Assembly (NCBI GenBank): GCA_028023455.1
Contig: JAQFVV010006200.1
Location: forward strand, 1,313,238 to 1,377,237
From: Epiperipatus broadwayi
Lineage: Eukaryota; Onychophora; Udeonychophora; Euonychophora; Peripatidae
Direction of reading: 5' to 3'
Length of the DNA: 64,000 bases
The position numbers and the translations under genes were made by a program. Numbering within the stretch: the stretch's first letter is position 1; each line of letters starts with the position of its first letter. Shown here in pieces: positions 24,466 to 36,803 of this stretch. Under the pieces are notes generated by a model. That model worked only from the letters and a program-made list of their open reading frames with translations. It made no database searches and was not told the origin of the DNA.

Positions 24466-24817
24466 ATATATACGGTGTATGAACGCAGACTTTCACACGA
24501 CCCACCATTCTCCACTCTATCACATTACACTGATACACTTGAACCCATATATGTCGAAAAGATAAATAATCACTAATATACGTATTTCATACTAAACCAG
24601 CAATCATCAGTTGGTCCAGATTATCATCTCTACACATATATGCAATAAGTGCACAGATACATATTAAAATAGCCAATCTTCATACTTTAATGGACAGCTA
24701 TTAGTGTTATGAGAAAAAATGGAGAGTGGTGGGTCGAGTGAAAGTCTGTGCTCATATACCTATATATTACATATATTGATACAGGTATATAATGAGCCTG
24801 TATTTCAGTTATTAAAA
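24466..24817 (+). mobile_element. Family A inverted retroposon, copy A3
   Basis: It is flanked by a 10-bp target duplication AGAAAATATA (24456-24465 and 24818-24827). The left arm carries a hammerhead on the minus strand (24565-24625). The right arm is internally deleted and retains the outer part, from GAGAGTGGTGGG to the family terminus CTGTATTTCAGTTATTAAAA. The left end is shortened relative to the right, consistent with a 5'-truncated insertion read on the plus strand. Confidence 0.83.
24565..24625 (-). ncRNA. Hammerhead ribozyme, family A, type I
   Basis: Minus strand: stem I GATAATC, internal loop TGGA, CCAA, core CTGATGA, stem II TTGCT/AGTAT (outermost pair lost, one G-U wobble), GAAA, short stem III, A at the cleavage site, then TTAG and GATTATT. 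Core intact, with one mismatch in the inner stem I. Confidence 0.65.
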
Positions 24818-24827
24818 AGAAAATATA

Positions 24828-26721
24828 TAATTTCTGTTATTTCACAATCTCTTATTTCACTTTAAAAAATATCTATCCAAATGTATTGTATTTTTTATTA
24901 AAATATTTGTTTAATTAATCGTATCATTAACAGTGATATGATATTTAACGCAAAAATCTAACTATATTGATTTATTTGGATAATCATTCGTATTGCAACT
25001 CATTTTAAATTATGCAATTTATTGTTTTGTATTATCAATAAACTATAAAAATAAACTCGTGTTGGTTAATAGTAGTGATGGTATAGGTCAAGTAGACCAT
25101 TTATACTTGTAGCAGAAAAGAGAAAAATTGATTGTATTTCTTAAGATCATATCTGCAGGTATTTGATGGAGGAAAGGGAAAGAAGATTTGAAGAGTGCTC
25201 TATTATACTATAAGGTCTTATGCTACATATATATATAAGAAAGATCAAAGAGTAACGTTTTTAATGATAATTATTCTTTCTATAAATAAAAATCAATTTA
25301 ACATTAAAATTATGTTTAATGACATTATATAAATATTTTCGCTCCTATAAGCTTAATGATATATAGTATATTTTATTTTATTTCTATATGCATACACTTT
25401 ATTCATTGATGTAAATGTAATTCCATGTCGTCTATTTCCAGTAAATATATTGTTGTTGTTTTGCAATCCCAATAAATCGTCTTGAAATATTTTGAATGAT
25501 CTTTGGATTCGACCTCGCGTTAGAAAGCTTTTCATAATCAATAAGCAAAGACGAAAATTTTATTTTAAAAATATCCATTTGTGTAATAATCATGTTAAAA
25601 GAATTTCATTATTGCAAATATTTTTTACCTAGAAATAATACTTTAAATGTATGTGTGTTAATTAAATCTAAGAGGTGAAAAATCTCTCAATGAGAAAATG
25701 ATATTTTAAATATCTTTGTCCACGTATTGGAAACTATAAATTCAAAATTATATTTGATGAACTTACAAATACAATTCAGTGCAATTTCTTACACAAAGTT
25801 TACTCTAGAATAAAATATATATTTCATATTAGTTTTTATTTTTTTACTACAATGAATATTGCATCTAATTTTGAAAAACATATATTGAAAAATCCACATT
25901 AAGAAAAATTAATACATCAGTTATTTGAATTTATATAAATTCTGAAAAATTATCAAAAGTGCTTTATGTATGTGCATAGGTTCAAAGTAAAATAACGTTT
26001 AAATAATATACTTCAGAGCAAAAGATGTATCAACAGTCTTCCATAAAAGCTAGATATACATTTGATTAGCTAATAAATTGGCAGTGAGTCAGCTATCTGA
26101 AAAAGTAAATACTAAACCTGATTATAATCTGAAGAAATTTTCAATTTAGACCTAGACTAGATCACATTCTAAGTAATAAACATGCTAATCATCATATTGT
26201 AAGATATACTGTAGTGCATGTCCATCTTCATGTGTAGATAGACCATATAAATCCAGAGAGACATTTAAAGAATTCCAGTTTAACATTATCATTTTTCTGT
26301 TTATACTGTTAAAGAATAAAATTGTATTTGCTTTTAAGATAACATTAGTAATGATAAATCATTACTGATATTGTCAATTATTATCACATGATCATAACGC
26401 CTTGTGATGCAGATGCTCAACCTGCTTGGATCAGAAAATATGCACTACATTGTTGGACATATATATTGTTCTTCCAGGAGAATTGATGATAATGTTTCTC
26501 ATGTTAGGTTTCAATGGCTGTTAAACATTAAAAATACCAATTTGAATTTAAAGTAGGGAATAATTATGAAGCATAAAATTATTTTAAGAAGCATGTTGTG
26601 GATACAACTAATATATATAAATAAAATTAATGTCTATAATTATACCAATTACGTGATCTACAGGGCTTCAAATAATTGGCTGACTAAAACATTTCACATA
26701 TTGAAATAAAAATTATATATA
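24828..26721. other. AT-rich sequence, nothing recognised
   Basis: No supported gene, RNA or repeat. Confidence 0.5.
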
Positions 26722-27098
26722 TATGAAATTTTATAATTGAATATTTATAAACACAGTAATTAAATATATATAAATTATAACTTTAAAAATTTTATCCACT
26801 TAGGAGCGCTTTTGACTATCCTCGTACTCTTTGTCAACTAACACTTTGAAAAGGCTAACCTTCTCACAATTCCATGATCTTAATGTTTGTTGCCTGTCTG
26901 TTAATTAAGTCTTGTTTCCTTTATTTTCCTTTTGTGGTTATTTTTTTCAATTTGTGGGAAGGTTAGTCTTTCAAAGTGTTAGTTGACAAAGATTATGAGG
27001 ATAGTTGAAAGCTCTCCTAAGTGGATAAAATTTTTACAGTTATACTTTACATATATCTAATTACTATATTTATAAATATTCAATTATAAGATTATGTA
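26722..27098. mobile_element. Foldback element
   Basis: Arms of about 140 bp (26722-26867 and 26957-27098) are reverse complements. They include ATCCACTTAGGAG with CTCCTAAGTGGAT, and GTCAACTAACACTTTGA with TCAAAGTGTTAGTTGAC. The central spacer is about 90 bp. No coding sequence and no hammerhead core are seen. I could not fix the exact ends or a target duplication. Confidence 0.75.
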
Positions 27099-28549
27099 TA
27101 TTGATTTGAAGAAATACAGACATTGAATTATAATATCATTACATATATATATAAAAGATATATTTTACAGGTTCATCCATGTTAAAAAATTTAAATATTG
27201 ATAAACACAAACATGGTTTGGCTGATGTGTATTATGCAAATTACAATGTGCATACATAAAAGGATATTTCATTTTAATGATATAACTAATTCAAGTAATT
27301 TAATTACTATGCTGCTAAATTTATTGTATGGAATGAGATATAAAACTGGTATCAGTAAAACATAAGTTCACTAAAAATATCATTTAAGATCTCTCTGTAA
27401 TATTATAAAAAATCAATAGAAAGATGACAATTTAAAATGCAATAATGATTGTCTTCATGAAGAGAAAAAATAAATACGGATCACAATAAAAAGATATTTA
27501 TTAAGAATAATATTCTTTAAAAAAGAAAAATATGGTAGAAGTTAAGTCCATGGCACACAATACACACACACACATACACACACACACATATATATATATT
27601 GTGTTCATAGACCAGTTCTAATTATTGCAAAGCTCATTCTTAATTTATCTATATTCAATTGATTGATATATTTATTCACAAGTGATTGTTAGTAATAATG
27701 ATGACCATATTTGAATTTATTACATTATAGAATGATGGTCATCTAATACTAAATAGGTCATAATTTTACATAACCAGAAGTGGTTATTCTCCAGCATTCT
27801 ATTGTCTATTGGATAGGGGTTTGGGTACTTGTAATTAAAAACTCTTTTTAAATATTAAAACACATTTTATGCTTACAAATAAAAATGAAACATGATTATA
27901 CAACTATTATCTTCTACTTTGTACCATTGTTATTATTCACATTACTATTATTTTCCCCATTTAAAAAAGCAATCTGTCTGGTAATGTGACAGAGTGAAAT
28001 TTTGTAAAAGGCCATTTTTATTCAACATTTTCTAAGTCTTTCACATTTATAGAAAAAATATTCCTAAATAGACTATTTTCTAACTAAAACTTCTATTTCA
28101 AATTATTCAGTTCCAAAATAGTTCATTTCTAATATTACAGCATTGTTTAAAGTCACAACTAAGAACTTTTATTCAACCAAACCTGTACCTATGAGTGTTT
28201 TTTCAATCAGAAGTTATTGACACTGTATATGAGGCATTTGAAATTAAAAACTTGTTGTTCTAACATTGTTTTCCATTTTCATAACAGTGCTTTTTGAACT
28301 ATTTATAAGCAATGTAATAAAAGAGAAATGGAAATGTGATACGAATTCAATGGTAGAAGTTTTAATTCTAAACAAAAGTGAAAACAAAAACTACTTTTTA
28401 GATTCTAGATTTACAGAATGCTGATAATTGCTTTATTTTTGCCACTTCAAAAGATGTCTTATATTGAACTAAAGTCTTAGTGTTCAAAATACAAAAGTCC
28501 TTTATTAGCCAGAGACATAAAAATAAGTTCTCAGCAACTTTTAGCTTGG
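27099..28549. other. AT-rich sequence with a CA/TA microsatellite
   Basis: A CACA/TATA tract occupies about 27558-27600. Otherwise nothing is recognised. Confidence 0.5.
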
Positions 28550-29320
28550 ATGGTTAGCAAATTAAGAATTTAAATATCTTAGTAACTTGTAAGTAAAAAA
28601 ATAGACTTAAATATTAAGATGCAATATGAACTCCAATGTGCTTCTGTGATTTTTAACAAGTTAAAAAATAGGATATTACATTATAAGAAAATAACTACTG
28701 CATTTAAGTTAGCTGTATATAAAGCTGTTATTTTATCTAAATTATTTGTGGGTGTAAGACATGGACAATTCTATCAATGCAATACAAAGGCATTAGAAAA
28801 ATTTCATTTAAGCATGTTCCATAACATTTAAAAAAATACAGTTGCAAGATTATAAAACTATTTAAGATGTTCTTCAACTTGCTGAATGTGATATTTATGG
28901 AGTCCACTAATGTAAAGTCATATTTGACATTGGATTGGAAATAAAAAACAAATGAACAATGTAAGATTTGCTAAAATGGTATTTTATGATGAACTTTCCC
29001 ATGATTTATGTGGGAGAGATAGATCCTGTCTATGTTATGATTATCTCAAAATCATTCCAGAGAATCATTGGTAACATATGAGAGAGAATAGATTGCTAAA
29101 ACTAGGCATATTGTTGAACTATTTTAGAAGTTTTTGCTGAAGAAGAAGAGCATTGTAAAATATCAAATTGCAGAAAAATAAATCAATATGTGGAAATAAT
29201 TGTGTTTTATGGATTAGTTTATGTAGTCATCAAAAAATTCATTTCCAAAGCAGTCCCTCCCTCCCCACAGAGTTGGAATAGCCATACTTATTTGTGAGAG
29301 GCTGCTATATATCTATTATA
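28550..29320 (+). pseudogene. Decayed LINE reverse transcriptase, C-terminal part
   Basis: An FKYL motif near 28572 is followed by a 70-codon open piece (28619-28831) reading like the post-catalytic region of LINE proteins: ASVIFNKLKNRI, KLAVYKAVILSKLFVG, then ALEKFHLSMFHNI. This is the pattern annotated in many invertebrates as craniofacial development protein 2-like reverse transcriptase. Further downstream, after several stops, CVLWISLCSHQKIHFQ near 29200 resembles the C-terminal C-x-x-C...H zinc finger of those proteins. The catalytic YADD region is missing and there are many stops, so this is an old 5'-truncated fossil. Confidence 0.72.
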
Positions 29321-29759
29321 TTATTTCATTCATCATATATCCTTCATTACGTATTGATAAAATTATAAATAATTAAGTAAATCTACTTATTTTTTATCAC
29401 TATAACAATACTTATTTATAATTTTGATAATGTTAATTAATATAAAAAAATATAAAAAATATTTTATAAAATAGTAAGAATTACTGTTTTTGACTACAAA
29501 TGTAATTTAGATTTTGTGGATATATATTCAATATAAATTTCAGTACTAATTTACGGTTAATACAGATTACAACATAATCGAAATCGCTAATGATTAATTA
29601 AAATTATTATACATTTTATGAAGGCTATGAATATGAGGCATGGATCCTTGAAAACATTAAGCCGATAAACTTTAATACTAATTTATATCTTCTCTAATTA
29701 ACAATTATAAAATATGTTTTATTATTTTTATCATTAAAATTGTTTGGAACTTACATATT
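29321..29759. other. AT-rich sequence, nothing recognised
   Basis: No supported feature. Confidence 0.5.
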
Positions 29760-29930
29760 GTACCGGTAAGAATAGTAGAGCTGCTTTAACCTAACCTAGA
29801 GATGCAGATAGAGGGGGTTCGAACCTCATCTACTCCTCTAGATTTCTACTAAGCGGCTTACTCCTTGAACCTCACTAGAATTTAATCTTAATGTATGCCC
29901 GGTGGTCAGGGAGAGAAAAGACCACGAAAA
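29760..29930 (-). repeat. Possible tRNA-derived SINE relic
   Basis: The minus strand has GAGGTTCGAACCCCC, an excellent tRNA B-box match, with AAGCCGCTTAGTAG about 35 nt upstream as a loose A box. No cloverleaf can be drawn. The surrounding 170 bp is richer in G+C than its neighbours. Confidence 0.35.
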
Positions 29931-31282
29931 AGAATTTTTTACATATATAATGATTAGATGTACATACGTATGTCACAAAAGAAAAACAATACTAAGTGGT
30001 TTTATTTATAGTGAATGAAGGATAACAGAAATTTTTATTATTGACATTAAAATAATTCACACAATGCTTTATTAATAGTGTCGCAGGTTATTTTCACTGC
30101 AACCAGATAGACATATTTGAAAGATCCATTGATCGTAATGATAAGAACAGACAAAATTTTACATTATAATTTCTTCTTTAAAATATTCCAGCCAATGAAA
30201 GTGTTACAAAAAAGAAATCAAGACAGAGAGACATGATTCATTAACTCTGTGGTTGGAGAACATGGAAATAACTAGGTGGTCAAACTCAACTAAACACTTT
30301 AGACAGGTTTAAATCACAGCCCTACTTGTGATTTAAGAAGAATGATAAAGTGACCCCAGCAGGAATTTCCAGCCATAATTGAAACATTTCTATGAGATTT
30401 TGAGAAAGATTTCCTAATAAATATAAATATACAAGACCACGCACAAAGGCGATAGCATATAGTGGGCTGTGAGGCTCGAGACATAACAGTTACCAAGAAG
30501 TTAACACAAAACCAGATAGCTCTCTGTCTCTAAACTTGGTTAGAGAGAAAAATGGAACCCATTCACTAAACACATGACCCGGATTCAGGATCGGAGTTTT
30601 TGTTGCTTATGTCCAGTTACGTACATTGAAAGGACTGAGATCGACATAAGATCCAGAACAATTTATTTGTTTTTCAGAAGGTCCAAATGTAGGTATGTTA
30701 ACCTAAGCAAACTTGGCAAAAGAAGCACTGTAATATATGCTGAGCGGCCCAGTAGATCACCCAAGGCACGATATCATATAAATACGGTCAACGACCTTTA
30801 AATTTAAAAAAGAAACCCTCTGCAAAATATATATATTAAGAAAGCTCAACCATCACTGAAAATCCGCAGAAAAATAGTAACTTCCCTTTTATAAAATTCA
30901 GATCACTAAAACAAGAGGGCGGATATTTTATTGATTTAGTTGAAGTTTAACCAACACACCCCAGAGTCAATGCTATTTAATAATTTTTAATACATATTGT
31001 CAAAATGTACTCTCTCTTATTATTAAAATATAAATGCGAACATTTTATTTCACACTCTTTAAAATATAACTTTAAATTTGTAACCCTTCATTGATAATAT
31101 ACAGGCATTTGATAAGGATCTTTCTTTTATATATATACAAAAAAAAACTAAGTTAAAGTTTGGAAAGTTTTATAATAGAATATTTAGCAATTTAAATCTT
31201 GATTTTAAAATAGAGTTTTGCACTTTCTATGATTTGCTTCCTTTTCTTTCTAAATAAATATTTATTTAAAATAAATAACTTA
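29931..31282. other. Moderately AT-rich, unassigned
   Basis: 30200-30800 is less AT-rich than average and has a 75-codon frame at 30574-30801. That frame shows no motif, signal peptide or codon pattern I recognise. It may be an exon or an old repeat; I cannot choose. Confidence 0.35.
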
Positions 31283-31378
31283 ATTATGGGAGTATAATGG
31301 CGGAAAGTTAAACGAAGTATTTTTCAATTAAATTAATAAGAACTATGGCCGCCATTATATATAATAATCCCTCCCATT
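31283..31378. repeat. Short inverted repeat
   Basis: TATGGGAG...ATAATGGCGG on the left pairs with CCGCCATTAT...CTCCCATTA on the right, about 96 bp end to end. It may be a small foldback transposon relic. Confidence 0.5.
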
Positions 31379-31519
31379 ACGATATAAAAAAAAAAAGAAA
31401 AGAAAGCAACTAATGAAATATAATTTGACAAGATACGAACACATAGATTTAAAAAAAAACATATATATAGAAAAACATAATTCTAGCTAGAGTGAATTTG
31501 TAAATTACAAAGAAATTTT

Positions 31520-31830
31520 TTTTTGTTAATTTATGGTAACGTTACCGGTAACTAGATGGGGTGGGTCAAGATGAGTTCGTTAGAGGTTTACTGCAAGTCT
31601 TCTCGGTTCTTCAACTTTGTTTTTCCATGTTTGAGGGCAGATATTCACGGATACAGGGCAGACACTTTAGTTCTCTGGCTGGCTTACATGATTAGAACTC
31701 CGGCCTCATAAATGGCTCAGGAGAGCGAAGGCAAAGAGGTTACCCCTGCATTTTTGCAGAGCAACACATTTCTGGATTTTTTATTTATATGCTGAAAGAA
31801 TAGAGTGCAGCTTGAAGTAAGTACAGCAAG
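31520..31830 (+). other. GC-richer block with weak exon candidate
   Basis: This stretch stands out from the AT-rich background. At 31712 an ATG in a fair context (ATAAATGGCT) opens a 27-codon frame beginning MAQESEGKEVTPAFLQ, which stops at 31795. A good splice-donor match GTAAGT follows near 31818, but the frame ends before it. It could be a 5' exon with an upstream short frame, or part of an unrecognised repeat. Support is weak. Confidence 0.25.
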
Positions 31831-32400
31831 CAAGATTTCGCTATATTGTCCAATCTTTCAGCAAAATTTCTTCCAACAAAATTCTTAAGATTTTCTCTCT
31901 GACCTTCAGCACTGGTTACCCGCAAGCATAAGACCCAGAACAAAAGAAAAGTTCTTTATTTATACCCTTTTTTCCATTATGTTTTTAATCTGCTAATTAG
32001 TAGCGAATCATGCCCGTTGTTTCAAATTTTTCCTGTTATCTATTATTTTATCTAACTCAGAAAAATGTTTTATTAATTAAATTCCTTTTCTTAATGGATT
32101 CTATTTAATTAAGAAAATTTATCTTATTGAATTCTTCCAACATATATTTTAAAAATAGTTGCAAATATAATTTTAACTTTCTATATTTTATTTTATTAAA
32201 TCTTTTCTCTTTAACACAATTCCTTCTTTAATTTAGGCAACTATTTGAGAAAACGATAAATTTAGTTTGAAAAAGAAACATACATTCACTGTGGTTGGAC
32301 TTAGGGTCTTAGTTAGTCCACAGTGAATGGTGAAGCCAGCATATATATATATATATGCACAGCTTCAATATATATATTTTTAGACTTACATATATATATA
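31831..32400. other. AT-rich sequence, nothing recognised
   Basis: TATA dinucleotide tracts near 32340 and 32390. No supported gene. Confidence 0.5.
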
Positions 32401-32548
32401 TTTAGACAGGACTTGAACTCAGACTTTCGATCCACTCCATGTTATATAATTGATAGACATCAACATACATGTGCTCATGTGTATCAGTTTTATAAAACAA
32501 AGTGGATAGCTTTAGGGAGTTCGAAAGTCTGAGTTCAAGTCTTGTCTA
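32401..32548. repeat. Family A-related short hairpin
   Basis: The ends are inverted: AGACAGGACTTGAACTCAGA on the left and TCTGAGTTCAAGTCTTGTCT on the right, with about 100 bp between them. It holds only the outer parts of family A (GTGTATCAGTT, GTGGATAG, GAGTTCAA) and lacks the ribozyme. Confidence 0.75.
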
Positions 32549-32635
32549 ATTTCATTAAATTTAGTATAGACGATGTGCATGTATTTAAATATTATAAATG
32601 TATAAGTAATGTATTTTTTAATATATATAATAGGT

Positions 32636-32760
32636 TATAGTGATAAAAGAAGAATGATATGAGATTATGTGGATAGTTGAAGATGCTTAAACGTCTGTGT
32701 TCAAATCCCCTATATTTACAATTAAGCTCCAGGTATATTAAGAATACCTGCATTTTAAAT
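32636..32760 (+). repeat. Family A outer-end fragment
   Basis: GATTATGTGGATAGTTGAAG, then GTTCAAATCCCC, TTACAATTAAG and CCAGGTAT correspond to the terminal part of the copies at 23066 and 56417. Confidence 0.65.
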
Positions 32761-34026
32761 ATTAATTATATATGTGTAAGTACATTCTCAGATATACGTA
32801 AATATAAAAAAAATGAAATCAAAACTTATGTATCTATAATTAGAACATACAAATACAATATACAACAAAAATCCCATTGCTACAATTAGTGCAAAGAGAT
32901 GATAGATGGCATAAGAAGTTCATGGTGATTACATTTTATCCCAATATAAAAAAAAACTAGATATTAACAAAAAAAAAAATTACTCATGTCAGAAATAGCA
33001 TGTATCTCATCATATATTAAAGTACAGCATGAAATATTCTTCATCCTATAGGATTATTGATTATATATGAAGAATTATTCTATAAGCCACCACTTGTCAG
33101 CGCTAAATCTTATCAATATCCCGAGATCTCAACTGACACATATATATGTGTGTGCGTGTGTGAAGTATAACAAGATTTAATTCAAAAATGCAAAATATAA
33201 ACCTATGAAGCTATAATTAATTACATGACGTCATATTTCATGGAAAAAAAAAAAACATTCTTCTCATAAAATGCAAAGATACTCAAAATGTCAAGATACA
33301 TTCAAAGCTTAGACAAATGTTAGTGATTTACATAAGAAGATGAATATAAAAAGTACATTACTGGACATTTTATATCAGGTCTTCCGGATATAACCTAAAT
33401 GCAACACTTTTTTTTTCTGCATTTAATTTTATACACTTCCTTCTCGATTTATATTCTAATTTTTCTATAACAATTTCTGCTATACTTCATTTGTTTTAGG
33501 ATATGCGTATATAAGAGTCACATATTTTCTATATAATGATTTTTAATATATATATTACAAATAAACAATTAAATTTTATTTATTTGTTAATGCTAAACAT
33601 TTTCTGCATTTTCTTTGTTTTTTTTGTATAAGTCCACATTAAAACTATGGGTTTATAGAGGGTTATTCAATACAATAAGTAACAGAGTTTACTAATGCAT
33701 TTACCATATTTATAAAAGAAAATACTTTCTAACAGTCACCAAACATCAGAAGATTAATGAACAACAAAATAATTTGGAAGAAAACGTCTTTAGAAGAATG
33801 AAAATTACTTCTAATTTAAAGAAAAACCTTTCAGAACATTAAACAGAAAGTGTTTTTTAAACAATATATTTAATTTTACTTAAGGAAGAAATATCAGGGT
33901 ATAACGTTTCATTAAGAAATAACAAAAGAAAAGATTGTCATTTTATTTTTTAACCGCTGTTAAAAAGATTAAAATGTAATAAGAATTAAATTACATCTAA
34001 AAACTAAGTATATTTATTAAATTAAC
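32761..34026. other. AT-rich sequence, nothing recognised
   Basis: No supported feature. Confidence 0.5.
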
Positions 34027-34039
34027 AATTTTATATTAG

Positions 34040-34225
34040 TAATATTTACTAAGGCTAACCTAAACCATGTGCGGTTGAAAATGCGAAGGTAGAGACCTCT
34101 ACAGGTCTTAACCAAGGCAATAAACCTAAGAGATCCCTACCTTCGCATTTTCAACCGAGCATGCTTTAGGTTTATTGCCTTAGTAAATATTACTTATGTA
34201 ATCAATGTGCATTAAATAAATTTAT
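34040..34225 (+). mobile_element. Family E inverted retroposon, short copy E2
   Basis: It is flanked by a 13-bp target duplication AATTTTATATTAG (34027-34039 and 34226-34238). It keeps the outer parts of both arms (CTAAACC, GCGGTTGAAAATGCGAAGGT, and its complement) but lacks the central core. The right end is complete (GTGCATTAAATAAATTTAT) and the left is truncated, so the retroposon reads on the plus strand. Confidence 0.85.
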
Positions 34226-34238
34226 AATTTTATATTAG

Positions 34239-34702
34239 ATAAACAAGAGATCGGAGGGTGTGTGGTACATGGAAGTATTAGGTGAAGTACAGCGGTTCCA
34301 TTCAACTGATCAGAGTGATAAAATATCAACAATTTATTTAGAATTTTGTTTAAATGGGATGCTGTTATTAATCTATATGATCAAAAGAAGGTTTTGAGGT
34401 TAAAAAGTTATTTGTGAAAATATTGTTTCAAGATATCAGTTAATTATAAAATATATAAATGAATTCCTTAAAGATAGGTGGAGCAGCATATTACAGTTTT
34501 TATCTTCATCATCATCATTACCAATTACAAACATTATTGATCCCTACATGGTTGAATTTAATTAAAAATAAAATTGAAGAGTTCCTTACTAAGGAGGTCA
34601 TATGACATTCAAATATTAAAAGTAATATATTGGATTTCTATCTGTAAAGCTTTAGCTGTTGAAACCATCCCCCTCTTGCTATCCATATCACTTATAGCAG
34701 TT
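34239..34702. other. AT-rich sequence, nothing recognised
   Basis: No supported feature. Confidence 0.5.
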
Positions 34703-35662
34703 TAAACTCTCCATATAGTAGTGTCACCAATTGCAAACCACCATAATCAATGGGTGCAGAAAGCTATGTGCATAAAATCCCTATCTAGTGCCTACTCATC
34801 CAACATCCCAAGACTAAGTTTTTAACTTGTGGCTTTAATCTGTGAGAAACCTTGGATTTGAGAGCTCTGAACCTAAATCCTAGGATCTAATGCAACTCTC
34901 CAGTAACTTTTACCTATTTCATTATCTATAAAACTAAGTGCCCAACACCATACCCAAGCTCATTCACTTAAATAGCCAATCCTTAAGCTATCAATAATCT
35001 CATCCTGTAAGTCAAACAATTTTCATTAACAATAAAGGTTGTACCCTTATTAACAAAAGTACCACTTTTATTGTTAATGAAGGCTGCCTTGGCTATAAGA
35101 TCAGTTTGTTGATTGCTTAAGAATTAATTGTTATTATTTCCATTTATAAATGTATCAAAGTCTTGAGTAATTGACTTTATTGTCTTAGTACAGATCTGAA
35201 ATGGTGATCATGCGATGTTTTGATGGTTTTATATCTATCCTGCCCATAAGGTAATGGTGACTGTGGTTTTTAAAAAACCAAAGACATCAAAATATATAGT
35301 ATAGATGCTGAACTGAGTTCAGATCTATATAACTATACAAAAGTATAAGATTGGGTTGGAAACATTTTGGTGTTTTTATCTTGGGCTCCAAATAGATAAA
35401 AGGTGGCTGCTGGGGGATTGCATTGAATCCTAAAATATGAGTGCAATGCTCTCAAGTCCAATGTTCCTCACTGATGAAAGCCACAAACTAAAAACTAGTC
35501 AGGAGATGTTGGATAAGTAGGCAGTAGATAGATGTTTTATTCACAAATTTTCCTGCATCCATTGATTACAAAGGCTTATAGTTATGGCACTATTTTATGG
35601 AGAGTTTGGTACTTTTATTAATACCAGTGTAAGCATATCAAAGAGTGATCATGTGATGTTTA
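34703..35662. mobile_element. Family B inverted retroposon, long copy B4
   Basis: The outer ends AAACTCTCCATATAGTAGTG and TATTTTATGGAGAGTTT are inverted. Both arms contain a decayed hammerhead site. On the minus strand (34798-34857) the core reads CAGATTA. On the plus strand (35456-35514) CTGATGA, CTAG and TC are intact but GAAA has become AAAA. An inner hairpin lies around 35020-35085 (AACAATAAAGG, then ATTGTTAATGAAGG). No clear target duplication beyond six bases. Confidence 0.75.
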
Positions 35663-36238
35663 TAGTACTTTCCTTATCAAATCTATCCATCTCATATGTA
35701 ATCTTTTTCTGTATTTTTAGCAATATCTTACACTTGAGTTAAAGACTTCATTTTTTCAGCTTTCATCTCATCTAGCAATACAATCATAACAGTCATCATT
35801 TCATACTTTTAATTGTTTAATTTATGTCAATAGTACCTTTTTGTTAATCCTAACTTACTTCTCTTCTTCCTTTAGTGTGTGACTTTCAATGGGTCAGTTT
35901 CACACTTTTGTTAAGTATCCAAGTTTCAAATAAGTAAAGATGATGAAATACATTACAAAAATCTTTCTTTTCAAAATCCTATTCATTTAAAATTGTTATT
36001 TCTATAGAAAATAGTTCATTAAAATTTGACTCTATAATTATTTTAGCCATTATGTTTTTGTTTATATTAATAATTTAACAAATGCATTTATTACTATCTA
36101 TTTCTATTTTCTCATTGTTTAAAAAGCCATTGCATTTCATTTTGAGTATTTTTAATACTCTTGTTTTTGTTTACAACACTTTTAGCAGTTCTGAAACATT
36201 ATTTGTAAACATGAGCTTATTATCTGAAAATATAAGTG
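35663..36238. other. AT-rich sequence, nothing recognised
   Basis: A hydrophobic open frame near 36082-36291 has no family features and runs into the hAT end, so it is not a gene. Confidence 0.5.
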
Positions 36239-36694
36239 GCTTAAATCAATGGTTTCCGAAATGGGGTGCATGCACCCCTGGGATGTGTTAAAATATTTCT
36301 GTGATGTGCAAGATAATTTGTCATAATTTATTTTACTAATAATTTATATTACTGAAGCATCATTCAGATTTAAAAATAGTATTTCATTTAAAGTAAATTT
36401 TTGTTTACTAATTTTTGCTAACATTTTTATTTATTATTTCAACTGTGTAATTTTTTACATTCAACAAAATATACCTTAAATAAAACATATTCATAATTAA
36501 TTCCAAATGCAATACCGTCTCTTATTTTGAAATTGCTTACTTTATTTCTGTTGAACAACTTCCCAGTCAAATGGATACACAAAGTAAATATAGAAAGATT
36601 ATAGGGCAAACAGGCTAAAAATCAATCAGCTTGCGAATTTAGAGAAAATGTTTTATGATTTAATGTGAATTTTATGGTTTAAATATTATTTGTG

Positions 36695-36803
36695 TCTTGC
36701 ATTGGTGGTCGAGAGGTCAGCGCGACTGCCTTGCACTTGCAGGCAGTTGCCCGGGTTGCGGGTTCGCGTCCCGGCCGATGCTATGACATTTAAAAAAAAA
36801 TAT
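36695..36803 (+). mobile_element. tRNA-derived SINE nested in the hAT element
   Basis: A 109-bp insertion is flanked by a 12-bp target duplication ATATTATTTGTG (36683-36694 and 36804-36815). It consists of a tRNA-like head (36699-36781) and a short A-rich tail. The head has a perfect 4-bp D stem GTCG/CGAC, an A-box-like GGTCGAGAGGTC and a B box GGTTCGCGTCC (36761-36771). Acceptor strands GCATTGG and CCGATGC pair with one G-U. The variable region is long (about 13 nt), as in class II (Leu/Ser-type) tRNAs. The anticodon arm has a mismatch and lacks the usual T before the anticodon. Confidence 0.85.

Noticed and set aside
28619-28831. Independent small protein gene
   Set aside because: The sequence aligns by eye with the post-catalytic part of LINE reverse transcriptases, with more decayed pieces of the same protein before and after it.
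36699-36781. A functional tRNA gene
   Set aside because: The anticodon arm is defective, an A-rich tail follows, and a 12-bp target duplication surrounds it, all of which indicate a SINE.
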